Source: Carallia brachiata
Lineage: Eukaryota > Streptophyta > Magnoliopsida > Malpighiales > Rhizophoraceae
DNA: 64,000 bases
Direction of reading: 5' to 3'
Assembly: GCA_021464245.1 (NCBI GenBank)
Contig: JADCRB010000055.1
Coordinates: forward strand, 2,448,487 to 2,512,486
Position 1 is the first letter of the stretch. Every line of letters begins with the position of its first letter. Both the position numbers and the translations under genes were made by a program. The notes beneath the pieces were generated by a model, which searched no databases, was not told the origin of the DNA, and saw only the letters and a program-made list of their open reading frames with translations. This document shows positions 44,357 to 56,726 of this stretch, piece by piece.

Positions 44357-47259
44357 ATGGCGAGAACAAGAAACATCAAGAATCCATTCGCCACGTGGGC
44401 CCCATCGCCAGTGCTTCACTTGGTCTCATCAGCCTCTCCTTTCGGTTTTCTTCTCTTCTACCCCAAAAGAAGCCCAAGAAAGCAATACTTCAAGGCCTTT
44501 CATGCTTTGCCAATAACAACACTCTTTCTCCTCTCTCTCTTAATGTTCGTTTCCTTCGCTCTCTTGGGGTTTTCATTCTCAGCTTCATACCCATGTCACA
44601 AGGCCCCCCGTCCCCGTTCTCTCTCGTCTCTCCTTCGCCTTCGGTTTCATTTTCGACTTCAAGGATGCTGCTGCTTGCTTCCCTCTCTTCGGCAGTTTCC
44701 ACAAGGGCTGATCAGGATGCGCCGAGACTCGAAACTGGCGTGATGATTCCATTGCCAGTTCATGGAATTACTGGAAACGTATCGGAAGAGGAGAAAGAGT
44801 TTTGGGAGCAGGCGGATGGGGAAGGCTACAGACCGTGCTTGGATTTTGGTATCGAGTACAGGAAGGCGTCAGCAGCTATTTCCAAGGAGAAGAGGAGGTT
44901 CCTGATGGTGGTGGTCTCAGGGGGACTGAACCAGCAGAGGAATCAGATCGTTGATGCTGTGGTTATTGCTAGAATCCTTGAAGCAGCCTTGGTTGTGCCT
45001 GTGCTGCAGGTTAATTTGGTTTGGGGCGATGAGAGGTAAAAGTAATGAAAGACTTTCGCTAACGATTATTTGCTGTTTCACAAAGTCCTGATTAAAAATT
45101 AGGTCAATGCCTGGTTTCTGCTTTGGAAGATGCCCTGCAGATTATTCGCTTTCTTTGTTCATTATTTGACACAATTTTCCTCAATTAAAAACTGGTTCTT
45201 TCTTAACCTGTTTTGGCCATTTTCGGTAAAGGAATAGGTTGCATTAAAACTCTTTAATCATGTTAAGAATGCAGCATAGTGAGAATTGTGGGTTCTTGGC
45301 TTCAATAACTGTTTTCGATCTTAACTATAATGGGTCTGATGCAGTTCTGGTTCTCTCTGATTTTTGTATTATTGGAATGACTTATATCAGGAAAAAAGTT
45401 TTCCCTTATGGCTGAAAATTCATGAGGAGTTCTATGAATCTTTCTGTGATTTGCAGTGAATTCTCAGACATTTTCGACGTAGAACATTTTAAAAGGACTT
45501 TAGCGGCTCATGTACGAATTGTATCATCCCTTCCCTCTACGCATTTGATGTCAAGACAGTCAATTGAACACCATATTCCTCGGGATGTTTCACCACTTTG
45601 GATCCGGACTCGGTTCTCCAAACAGGTGAGGGGAGGATTCAATTCTGATATCCTTATGTTAATTAATGATGGCTATCAAATTTTCATTGAATCTGTCGGC
45701 AAGCAAATTGAGACTGCATTCATCTAGAGCTGCAATTTACAGTTGGAAGATGATACTCCAACCGGAAAGTACTGAAGCCAAAGAAGCCTTGTGTAAAAAG
45801 GACAAATCAGTAGATTTCAGTTGAATTGGTTCTTGGTTTTGCATCTACAAGTTTAACATAAATTCCATTATACAGCAACAGAAACTTTTGTGGCTAAAAA
45901 AAACCCATGTACCTTTAGGTAGCTTCCTGACATCACTGTAGATTTATAATTATTTCCCTTACCCGGTTGATTATTCATGCAGCTCCATGAAGAAGGCCTT
46001 CTAGTACTAAAAGGATTAGACTCCAAGCTCTCCAAGAACCTTCTGCCTGATCTACAGAAGCTACGATGCAAGGTACAATAAAAATAGGATATCTATCAAA
46101 TCTCATTAGACAACAATTTCAAAGTTGTCTTCACAATGTCCGTAGAATCTCATCAAATAAACCTGCTTCATCGTGGCAACTTCAGGTAGCCTTTCATGCA
46201 ATAAGGTTTGTAGCACCAATTCAGCATCTTGGAAATCAACTTGCTAGGAGAATGTGGATAGAAGGTCCGTATATCGCCCTTCATCTCCGGCTAGAGAAGG
46301 ATGTCTGGGTGAGAAGTGGATGTCTCACGGGTTTGACCCCCGAATATGACAAAATCATCTCTGACTTTCGGAATTCTCATCCTCAGTACCTCACTGGAAA
46401 GTTAAAGATGAACCAAACTCAGCGAAGGCTTGCTGGTCTGTGTCCCTTAAATGCAAAAGAAATTGCAAGGTTGTGACAAGCCTTCACTTGAAAAATACTG
46501 TATGCTGCGTTTCTTATTTGATGTTTGACAGACTGAAACAAGAATACTTCTGAATTTTCATTGCCGCAGGTTCTTAAAAGCTTTAGGGGTCTCAAGCAAC
46601 ACACGGATATACATCGCTGGAGGAGAGCCGTTTGGGAAAACTCTGGCTTTGCAGCCACTTGTGGCAGAATTTCCAAATCTAATCAATAGAGAGATGTTAG
46701 CACAAGAAGGAGAACTTTCACCATATACCAATAGGTCCTCAGCTCTTGCTGCTATTGACTACATTGTCTCACTGAGCAGCAATGTCTATGTAGCCTCGCA
46801 TGGAGGTAACATGGAACGAGTCATGCAGGTAAACGGCTGAAAAATTGTTGCATACCATCTAGTTTCTTCATTGGATAAGTTTTCAAGGATATTAGTAAAG
46901 ACATTTGAGTGGAACGAGTTCATAATCAAGCATACAAATTTGCAAGAAGAAATGCATCATTACTATTTCTTTATAGGTACTAAACCACAGGAAAAGAGTC
47001 TTGTTACTGCATTCTCTGTTGGTTAACTTGGCAGGGTCAGCGTGCCTACATGGGTCATCGGAAATGCATAAAACCCAACAAGCGAGCCATGCTTCCTTTC
47101 CTTGATGACTCCTCCATTTCAGACGCAGAATTAGGAACCATCATAAGGAAGCTGCACAGCAAGTCTCAGGGCCATCCAAAGCCAAGGACCAAAGACCGAG
47201 ATGTGATTGCATATCCAGTGCCCGAGTGCATGTGCAAGCATAGCAAATCCATTTTTTAA
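44357..47259 (+). CDS. Plant O-fucosyltransferase family protein (DUF246/GT106-like), type II membrane protein
   Basis: Exons after the N-terminus: to 45035, 45457-45625, 45983-46072, 46186-46469, 46570-46828, 47035-47259, all in phase. Core motifs: YRPCLDFGIEYRKAS, VVVSGGLNQQRNQIVDAVVIARIL (donor-binding), PSTHLMSRQSIEHHIP, IEGPYIALHLRLEKDVWVRSGC, QRRLAGLCPLNAKEIARFLKAL, YIAGGEPFG, YTNRSSALAAIDYIVSLSSNVYVASHGGN and KPNKRAMLP. The family is Golgi-resident and linked to cell-wall glycan or adhesion roles. N-terminus: MARTRNIKNPF with a membrane span (TTLFLLSLLMFVSFALLGF) at about residues 54-75 opens at 44357, but its frame differs from the catalytic frame. A short phase-1 intron (acceptor AG at 44694-44695 after a strong pyrimidine tract; donor GT at 44595 fits phase) or a frameshift must join them. 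Confidence 0.88.
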
Positions 47260-48189
47260 GGCGGCCTGAGTAGAATCGAGTGTGTGATATTTTGTTACAT
47301 TTCTGCAATTTTCATTTGGTTTCTACATGTACTTGAATCATTCATAGATTCTTTTTCGCAGGGTAGTTTCCTGTTTGATGTAAAGGTAGCTGCACTGCCA
47401 TAATCACCAATTTCTATTAAATCGGATGCAAATCATTTGCATCAGCCCCATTTATGCTAAAAGCTAGAAATTTAAATTTCCATCCACCCCTGGTAGTAAC
47501 TATATGCCACGTGAAGAATGGGAATCAAACAGTTTGTAGCTCAGTCGTTTGTCAGGCATGGTTTTAACCATGATACGTAGCAGACAATTTGGTTCACCAA
47601 ATCTTCATAAAGTCATGAAGGGTAAACAAAAAAACGGACATACCCATTATTTATCGTTCTATAATCTATTCCTTTTCTGTAATTCTCCACCATTTAGCAG
47701 GGCAAATTTTCCAATTTGGCTTTGCAAAATCCTTTTTAAAGGAAAAAGAGAAAAGAAAAAGCTAACAAAAGGCACAAATGCTACGCGTTTCAAAATTGAA
47801 ACATAAGGGTAATAACTTACAGTGTTCTATTAGGTGCTCTCACTATTGCGTAAAGCCGAAACATGTTTAATGGCCAAAATATGTTTCACTATATTTCTCC
47901 TTCATTCTCTCTTACATAAATTTAATCTTTTAAAGATAAAAATAAAAAAAAATATATTTTTAACCATACTTTAACGAAGTTTCAAATTTATGTGTTGCAT
48001 TATAAAAATAAATTTAATTACTAGACCCCAAAAATTTCAATCCTCTACAGGTTTTTCTTATGGTAGGAAACTAAATTTTTCGGGAAAAAAAAAAGAGGAA
48101 ACTAAATTTGGGTCCGATGATCCTAAATCGTTGCTTTGCTCAAAAAAAAAAAGGAAAAAAACGGAAAAAAAAATAGAGAGATTGTGTGT
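47260..48189. other. Intergenic, no gene seen
   Basis: O-fucosyltransferase 3' UTR to about 47420, then AT-rich sequence with A runs near 48090 and 48142. Confidence 0.4.
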
Positions 48190-48470
48190 TTGTTTTCTAT
48201 AAAATATTTTATAGAAAAAAAGTTTACAGGTTTTTCGGTATTTGTTTCACAGAAAATATTTTATATAAGGTAAAATTTAGAGAAAATTTTTAAATTTTTA
48301 GGTAAAATAACTTCTCTTTTTGTAGAGTTGAAGTTATTTTTAAGGAAAAAATAAATTATATTATAAGTAAGTGATAAAAAAATATTATTATTTTTATTAT
48401 AAATATTTTTTTTATAAATATTTTGTAAATATAAATTATTTTATAATAAATAAATAGATGATAAAAATGT
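48190..48470. repeat. Palindromic MITE-like repeat, copy B
   Basis: Same block order as 43370-43665: TGTTTGTTTTCTATAAAATATTTT, AGTTGAAGTTATTTTTAAG, TAAGTAAGTGATAA, ATTATTATTTTTATTAT, AAATATTTTGTAAATA. Divergent copy; no target duplication could be fixed. Confidence 0.45.
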
Positions 48471-49485
48471 GAAAAAATTCCTGCGGTGACAAGCGATTGA
48501 TTGTCCACGCGTCGCGAACATTTTGGTGGTGACAAAACGTCAAACCAACAAGTAGGACGGTGCTGACGTGGGCCGGAACCATTGGCTCGGGCTAACATTC
48601 TCTTCTAGACCCAACCTCACTTGATCAGTGGCCGGGGGCACCCCAAGTTATTTTCCTTCACAACCACCGCCGAACTCCTCTCTGTGCATAATATCATCGT
48701 CCCGTCCAGTCGGTTCCGAAACTTCTCCGGCCGATCTACTTTCCGGCGAGTCTCTCTTCTCTCTTGTTTTCGTATACGCCCTTTCTCTTTCCCATGCGCA
48801 CACAAGCACAATACACGCGATCTCAACACACGCACACACATCTCAATATGTTTCGTTTTTTTTTTTTTTTAACAATAAATCGAGTGCCAGCCTGCCAGGA
48901 TTGGCTTATGAGCCAAGATACTTAATTTATTTTAAGATTGTTGAATCAAGTTCTTTTAGTAAATTGAATTAGGATTATTACATGCTTGCTTGCTTGCTGT
49001 GTTGACCGGCGAGGTCAGCTCCACCTTCTTGTTTCTGAACCCAGCGTTTCGCCCTTTCGTTTATTTGGGGAATTTCTGTCCATTTTCTGCCAAATATAAA
49101 TTCGGAAGTAATTTGAGTTTGTTCATTAATGTTGCTTTGCAACTGCAAAGTCTTTTTTTTTGGGGGGGTGTTGTTATTTCGCTTACAGCATTATTAGTGG
49201 ATGGGACTCTGGGAAAGATGTTATGGGCATTGCTTGCTTTCTATTATTTAGCTTGATAGCCTTTCTGGGTATTGCTGTTTTGGCTTTGATTCAAGTTACT
49301 CAATACCCATATGTGGATCGGCTAGCTTCGTTGGGATCCTTATGAATGAGTCTTATTGTTCAACTTGATAATTTGAGGATTTTTCTCCCTGTTTGCTTCC
49401 TGATACCGTGCCTCTGACTTGCTGATCTAAAGATTTTTCAATTTGCAGTCTAATTAAAGGGGGATTGAAGCAGAAATTACGATAG
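48471..49485. other. Promoter and spliced 5' UTR region of MPC1
   Basis: A GC-richer block at 48480-48840 looks like core promoter and leader. A likely 3' splice site (TTTGCAG at about 49442-49448) precedes the short leader piece that carries the MPC1 ATG, so a 5' UTR intron is probable. The small ORFs here (48621-48972) are not conserved-looking. Confidence 0.4.
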
Positions 49486-50580
49486 ATGGCTTCCTTTAGA
49501 GCATTTTGGAACAGTCCTGTTGGTCCGAAAACTACTCATTTTTGGGGCCCTGTTGCCAATTGGGGATTCGTTGTTGCTGTATGCTTCATTTCATTGAATT
49601 AACAATATATTGATAACACTTTTTAAATGTTTATCCATTTCTGTTTAATATAGTGTTAAAAGTCACTACTCAATCTTACCAGACTCCATTTCTGTGCTTT
49701 ATGACTTATTGCACTTCTTTTTTGGTACTTCTAAAGGGGTTAGTGGATATGAAGAAACCCCCAGAAATGATTTCGGGGAACATGACAGGAGGTAAAGAAG
49801 GAGCATGGAATTCTCCCTCTAGTTAGTATATGGTTGAGGTTCTGATTCTTCCTTGTTACTCCTGCAGCAATGTGCATATATTCAGCATTGTTCATGAGGT
49901 TTGCATGGATGGTACAACCACGCAACTATCTCCTACTTGCATGCCATGCCTCAAATGAGACAGTTCAGTTATATCAACTATCTCGCTGGGCCAGGGGCCA
50001 AGGGTGAGTAACTTCTTGTCTGGTTTGTGTTGAATACTCTTCTCTCCCTAGACTTGTGTCTCCCTTGTCCTGGGCCCATTTGGGATTTTAGAATTTTCTT
50101 TTAGAGCCGCAATGGAAAATGCAATAGAGATGAACTGAAACTTGTGCTGGTCTAGCCAGCCTGGGATCAGTGGGATGTTACTCTTCCTTATGATAGTGAC
50201 CCCTTTGGTATATTTTCAGACTTTAAAATGAGAGATAATGAACCCTTATACTCAAAGTTAAGTTGGTACTAAGTCCGGCCAGTCGTCGGAGTAAGAGAAG
50301 TAATTGAGCCAAAGAGATGTTAGATATACGGTCTGGTCTAATATTTTCTAACCATATTTCTCTTTTACTAATTTAATCTGTAACTGCCTCTATGGAGCTG
50401 CTTCGCAGAGCTCTTACTCTGTATGTGTATTGAGTTTCTCAAGGTCTTTTGGCACCACATTGATATGGTTGCAGTTGATCAGTAAAATTGCTCTGAGAAA
50501 TGCGTTACCCATAATATATCTCTCTCCTTTCTGGCAGGTACTTGTCATCCGGGAAAAAGGAGGAAAGTCCATCACAGTAA
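49486..50580 (+). CDS. MPC1: Mitochondrial pyruvate carrier subunit 1
   Basis: Four exons: 49486-49578, 49737-49791, 49868-50003, 50538-50580, giving 108 aa. The short length is normal for this family. Motifs: [22 protein letters not shown] (first amphipathic/TM region), [41 protein letters not shown] (two TM segments around residues 47-85), and a short hydrophilic tail. It pairs with an MPC2-type subunit in the inner mitochondrial membrane to import pyruvate. Phases 0, 1, 2 match across introns. Start [15 protein letters not shown] is the conserved plant N-terminus. Intact. Confidence 0.95.
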
Positions 50581-51053
50581 CCTAAACGCTGCCTCTTTAC
50601 TGCCCTGCCCTCTTGTCAGCAGTTTTATGGCAATTTTCAAGCATTTGTTACCTTCTTAATCAAACTCTTTTGGAACAACTTGCATTTGGTTTGTCAATAT
50701 GTTGATTATAGGCTTTTGGTGGCTCCCTGATGCTGTGTAAGGACTAATAAACCTGTGATAGAGGAATAACAAAAATGCATGCCCCGAGGCATTTTAGCTG
50801 CTACTTATATTTAGTGATTGACAATTAAAAAACAACGGAAATGAAGTTAATCTCATTGATAGCAAAACTTTGCTTTAGAATGTAGGTTAAATCACCAAAC
50901 TGATTTGTCATGAAGAAAGTTGATTTGTGATACAATTAATTATCTGCAACACCAACCACAAAACTCCATGAAGGATTTCTGTTTCACGGCCTTATTTTTA
51001 AATATGGCTGAGTGACACAGCCCTTCCTCATCACGTGCGAGCGTGTATTCCAA
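50581..51053. other. Intergenic between convergent MPC1 and WDR74-like genes
   Basis: 3' UTRs of both genes presumably; no other feature seen. Confidence 0.45.
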
Positions 51054-54000
51054 TCAGAAGTCATCGCTAATCTCACTTTTTATCCTTTTCTTCTTGGATT
51101 TTAACTTCCTTTTCTTTTCATCATCTCTAGCAGCCTCCTTTTTCCCTTCTTTACCCTTGGAGGCTTTCCCTCTCTTTGCTGCCAATGCTACCGTCTCATC
51201 CTCAATTTGGATCTCATTTGCATTTTCAGCTTCTGCTGTGACTTCTGCTTGCACAACAGTGATAGAATCAATGGCAAATTTTTGGTTAGCAACGAGCAAA
51301 TGTTATCTAGCCACGGTGATATGAAGCAATCACATACATTTTACCGAGCTTAAAAGATGTCGCAAATAGAGAAAAAAAAAAAAAAAAAAAGGAACTTGTG
51401 CTCTGTTGCTTATTTGGGTTTGGCAGTAGAGATTTGCGACTTTCAAGCCCTCGGATGACTAGAATCTAAGCAGCTGCTACAATTTGTCTACTGGTTAGAC
51501 GGCGAGCTGCGGGGTCCACCCACAAATGAAACATCTTTGGTCCGCTAATTAGCACACAACAGAAGAACAGAGTAAAACTAACCTTTGTGATAAAATTGCA
51601 ATCAAAAACAACACTTGAAAGATGCTGCTTTAGGAAAACCTGCACCGAACCAGGCAACATGGTATATTATCAATTCAAATGAAACATCAATCATGAAACC
51701 TATAATAACAGACTAACTTTATTGAATTTCTAAATCAAATGCTTCAAAGCAAGTCTATCACATGTAAGAGCTAAGAGATCGCCAATTACCCAAAGAGATT
51801 AGGTGATGCTATCAGACCATAGCCAGATTATTATCTATTTTAACCCTTGTTTAAATTGATGGTCCAAGTGCTCAAACCATGGGATCTAGGGGAAAAACCT
51901 TGTAAGAGCGAACAGATTGATTATTTAATGCAAACTTCTACATGGACCCACAAAAGGCTACCATGCCATAATTTGACAGGTTTCTTGTCCAGACTCCAAA
52001 GGCCCTTCCCAGAATCACCACCAAAGCACCTGGATCAGTGCCGGACTGGACTTGTTATAATTGTAAGCCTGCAAATTGTTGCTTTCATTTTCACTCCAAC
52101 CATAATTTTGTTTCTGATTGGCAATGCAAAGCTAATATATATGTTCACACAAGTTTAACATCAATCATTAGCTATAAATCAACCACCCACCAAATCAAAC
52201 ATAAAAAAGGTATTCTAAGTCTGACAATTTCGGACCATCAAACTTCTATAATATGAAAAGCCATTACTTGGGGAACAGACGGGGAAACCAACCTCAGGTT
52301 GATATTATATTCACATCGATGAATTCTCAACAATTTAACATTGGTAAACTAGCAACTCAACAAATAAAAGAACGAGTACAAAGAACAAAATAGGATTGGT
52401 AAAACAAAATTAAAGTCCAAGAACATACTGCTGAAAGTAGTTGTCGGGTCTTTGTGTCCCACAGGCGCAAATAGCCATCCAAACCTGAAAAAAAAAAAAA
52501 AAAGTGATGGCCAAAAGAAAAAAAAAAAAAGCCACAAAATGATCAAAATAAACTTAAAACTTCCAAGAGACAATCTAAATCAGACGTCTTTTGAAAAGGC
52601 AGGCCTACTGCCATGAGCACTTCCTGACCACTCAGCACCAATCTTCAGATGGAAGATGCAGTCTTGCTGCACACAACCATCCATGAAAGGACAAACCCAC
52701 ATATCTTCCGACCAATATCTATATAGAAAGCATAGATGTACATTGCATATGTCTTGTGGAAAAGATATGAAAAAGAAACCATGCAAATTTCCATACACCC
52801 ACCGCATGATGCTATCACAGGCAGCTCCGCATGCTTGGCCATGGATCTGATGCTTCCAGAACACTTCCCCAAAAAGCATCCTAACAATTTCCCTGATGAT
52901 CATATTTTCATGGCTAAAAGGTCAGACAGAAGGAAACACATTAAAAAAGCTAACTAATAAATAAATGACTATGGTGGCACCCATATGTGGTTCAAATAAG
53001 ATCAAATATTTGTGCATTGTGACCGTGTTCAAGTACCTTTTCGTATGTCAACAGAAGCAATATCACCAGACCCATTCGCTATATAGACAGTATTGCCATC
53101 TTGATCTTCAATGACTGCTTTGATGGGGGTTTCTCGGAAGTCAAATGACATAACAGGTCTACGCTGGGCAGATATATCATAGAGACGAACCTGTTAAATG
53201 AACCAGAAATTCAGATTCATACCACTGCTGGGGTGACGAAGCAAAAGCAAGATAAAAGAAGAATAAGTTTCGTTGTGACTGGGGGAAAGAATAATGAACA
53301 GTGAAAATCGTTTCTAAGATAACAAAGTAAAGAAAGATAGCATGCCAGTTGTTCAACTCATTCTCTTTTCTTACTTTCAATCCACATAATCCCACATCAA
53401 AGGAAATCATCCATTAGCAGAGTAGCAGTTTTCTTTGGGTTTTGTTTTTTCCTGGGTAAAAGAGTAGCAGTTTTCTTGAACATCTAAAGGAAATTTGGTC
53501 CTCCATATGTTGAAAACATGTTAAAAGGCTTGTGCTGACCTTCAAGCGTTGAAGATGAAACAGCCAGCGTAACTGGATCTTGCTTGGATTAGGTCAGAGA
53601 CTTAAAACTTTGGCAAATACATTTTTTGAAAATATTTACTTATTGAGAACTAGAGCTACCGACAAGATTCATGCAAACCAGAGCACTTCCTAGATCCAAT
53701 TACCACCTTCCTCCATAGAGAATTTAAAAAATGAAATGTTACCTGATGGCTGTTGGTGCCAGCTACAATTTCCGGTGATCATCATTGGTCAAGAAAGTCA
53801 CGGATGTGAACCATGTTGGAGTAAAAATACCAAGGCTATCTTTTGGAGGCTGCAGATGAAACCAAGTATTTGAAAATAAAATAGTGTTTTTTTGTTCATT
53901 CCAAGAGAACAATCCATTAAAGAGGAATGTATCACTCACAGGTTTTGCAGTCCAAATCTTAGTACAGTTGTAAATATCCCACATATTGATTTCAACACCC

Positions 54001-55178
54001 TTCCTGAAGACAGTACAGCCTTTTACAATATCCCTTGATATTTTGTGGCAGAGGTTCAAATCACACAATAGTAGAGCTGATGCACTTACCCTCCATATAC
54101 GGCATAGTTTTCGCTTTCATCCACTTTTAGACAAAAGATATCACCAGAATCAGAGACTTTCCAAGTTAAAGGCTCACTAAGACTGTCATTATCTGCAGAA
54201 AAATTGTTAACTTCAATGGACTTCATGCTTGCATGACCTTTAGTTGTACAGGTGAGCAAAGTGCGTGACCTAAATATAATCAAACACGCAAGAGATCAGC
54301 ATTCATAAAGGTGGTGATAGCCATTGCAGCAAGTAACTACTATACTCTTACATATGAATAAAGCAAAAATGAAAAATTACCCAGAAAGTTTCTGTCTTCT
54401 GAATAAATGCAAGCCAGCAGTAGTATCATCTCCAGAAGCACTCACACCATTGGAGACTGCCAACTTTGTTTCCCCATTAAGAGGGTTGAGCAATTCAATC
54501 TGAAAAGCACATTAGGCACACCAATGACCAGAAGCAGAATAAAGTAAAGAATAGAAGCCTTAGCAAGAATTCAAACACAAAATCCACACCCCAGACTCAT
54601 AATTCAAGAAAAGCAACTTACCATGCCATTTTTTCTCGCAACTGCTAAAAGCTGCAGGACATTAAAAAAAAAAATCATAAACAACAGTAAGTAAACAACC
54701 TAGGAATTGTCCCAGATAGAGCAGACCAAAAAAAAAAAAAAACAATAGAGAGCACAAGCTATTCAGTAGTCCATACGCCAAAAAAATATAACTTTAACCA
54801 AAATTATAGATACCCAGAATCTCAAAAAAAAAAAAAAAAGGCACAAAATCACAGCAAAGTCACAGTCGGAAACACATACGGGATCTTTTTCCGGTCATCA
54901 ATGGAAGCAGCAAGCAGGCATTTGGAGGAGTCCGGATCACCCCATCTTTCTATCACCTGAGGAATTCCCCGATCACCACGAGACTCAACGACTACAAACC
55001 AATGTCAAAAAATATTATATACCCAGAAAAAATGAGAAGGAAAAATTAATCAACTCCATTTCAATTGACCGGGGAATTGGATTGGGTATGTGCAACCTTT
55101 AATAAGACCGAGCTCGTCAAAAGTTAGGGCTCGAAGAGGAGGGCAACCAGGACACTCTAGGGTGGTTGTTCGCGGCAT
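51054..55178 (-). CDS. WD40 ribosome-assembly protein, WDR74/NSA1-like, with a 1-nt frameshift in exon 7
   Basis: Exons in transcript order: 55097-55178, 54876-54991, 54622-54651, 54381-54499, 54090-54269, 53940-54003, 53743-53849, 53037-53190, 52803-52892, 52429-52484, 51583-51639, and a last exon ending at 51054. Motifs: MPRTTTLECPGCPPLRALTFDELGLIK, LLAVARKNGMIELLNPLNG, VAGTNSHQVRLYDISAQRRPV, DFRETPIKAV, GNTVYIANGSGDIASVDIRKG, CFLGKCSGSIRSMAKH, GYLRLWDTKTRQLLSAVFLKQHL, and a Lys/Glu-rich nucleolar tail. NSA1/WDR74 acts in pre-60S maturation. Exon 7 is 107 nt although both neighbours are phase 0; a base is missing in the run at about 53767-53771, giving a stop at 53763-53765. An in-frame upstream ATG at 55235 exists, but 55178 fits the family. 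The join to the last exon (acceptor near 51240-51252) does not fit phase 0 and is uncertain; a missed small exon or a different donor is possible. Confidence 0.85.
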
Positions 55179-55245
55179 TTCCAACCAGGTTTCCTCTCGA
55201 TTCGCCTGTCGAACAATCAGGCTCGCTATTGCCAAGCAGGAGGTT

Positions 55246-55261
55246 AAACCCTAAACCCTAA
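55246..55261. promoter_or_regulatory. Two overlapping telo-boxes upstream of the WDR74-like gene
   Basis: AAACCCTAA at 55246-55254 and 55253-55261, about 70-85 bp before the ATG at 55178 (inverse orientation relative to the gene). Same motif class as ahead of NOP56. Confidence 0.55.
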
Positions 55262-55603
55262 TTTTTGAAAGGGATACGTTTTTCAATTACAAATATATTT
55301 CTGTTAACGTATTAATTTAATTATTTTTAATACAAATTTATTATCTAAATATTATTAAATTTAAATAAATATTTTTATATTTAATTGTAGTGTTAATAAA
55401 TCTAATTTAATAATATGTGTTTCACGCTTAATATTCTTCACACTTAATATTCTAAATTAAGGGTGGGAGATTAGAAAATTAAGCGTGAAACACTAAAATT
55501 TAGATTAATATTAAAAAAATAAATCAAATTATCACCTAGACGCCACTAACAAATTTTAGTTGCCAATTTTTTCCTATTTCACCGCCCTTTGTTTTGATAT
55601 TTA

Positions 55604-55640
<37 letters not shown>

Positions 55641-56299
55641 GTGATGTACAAATAACAAAAAAGATTCTGTTAAAAAAAAAAGAATTTAGTCCATATTGTT
55701 GACCTGGTTAAAATTTCATGTTCTTTTTATTGTCTATTTACACTATCCCTTGGAGTTATAATTTTTTCGGTTTTCTGCTCCGAATTTTTTGATTATTTCT
55801 AATACGGTGGTCCATCAAAAGTCAAAACTACTTATTAAAAACATTATAAAGGAGAATATTAAGTGGGATCTTTTATGTTGAATTAAAATAAAATTAAATT
55901 GATATGAGTAGTTGTATAGTTAAATTTATAAAAGTAAAAAAATAAATAAAATATTAAATATTATTAAATATATTACATGTTCACTTATATTTTTTTTGAC
56001 TTGCACATTAATAGTCTTTAAATGATAAATATAAACGAGATGTAATGAAAATAGGAGAAAAAAAAACAGCGATTATTTTTTAATTTCTTTTTTAAGTCAG
56101 AGCTATTCCTCTGTTTCATAAGTTTCTCAAATATCTTAAATTAAATATTTCATTCAAATTTCCAATGAATAAAAAATTTGTTTTATTCACAATTAAACCA
56201 TGCAAGTATAACAAATGTATGCAGTACCAAACAAGAAAAGCCTAAAAGCCTCATATAAAATTTTTTAAAGTTCAAATCAAGGACAGTTATGTAATCGAT
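55262..56299. other. AT-rich intergenic stretch
   Basis: Contains an inverted repeat around 55415-55500 (TTTCACGCTTAAT / ATTAAGCGTGAAA), a (TA)n run at about 55600-55625 with a T run after it, and no gene. Confidence 0.45.
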
Positions 56300-56708
56300 T
56301 TGTTATCACATATCGTGCGTTCAGCTATTTGCTGGTGTCCCGCCGCCATCAACCCTTTGGGGCTTGTCGTCCGCCCAGGTGGTTTCACAGCCTTGGTGGA
56401 GGGGGTGCTGGAACCTTCTTGTTTCTGGGTTCTGTTTCACTTGAGCCTTGGGCCCATTCCATTTCTCCTTGCAGGCCTATTTTTCTCTCGACTATAGGCT
56501 CAAGCATGGATTTTCTCTTGGCCGTAGGGCTGTTGCTGGTACTGGACTATATTTTTGGTGGACTGTGTGTTTTGTATGATAGGACAACTGTTTTTGTTTT
56601 CTCTTGTATTATTGGCGTTGGCTCTTATTTGAGTTGATCTTCTTTGTATATAGTTTGAGTTTTAATAAAATAAAATGAATGTTGCACTTTGATTAGAAAA
56701 AAAAATGG
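56300..56708 (+). mobile_element. Possible 3' end of a non-LTR retroposon
   Basis: A GC-balanced block in AT-rich surroundings ends with TTTTAATAAAATAAAATG and an A9 tail at about 56697-56705, as a 5'-truncated LINE 3' UTR or retrocopied transcript would. A 102-codon ORF in it resembles nothing. No target duplication found. Confidence 0.35.
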
Positions 56709-56726
56709 TGATCTCTTAATTTTTAG

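Noticed and set aside
56329..56637. 102-codon ORF as a small membrane protein gene
   Set aside because: No recognisable family or promoter; better explained as part of a retroposon tail.
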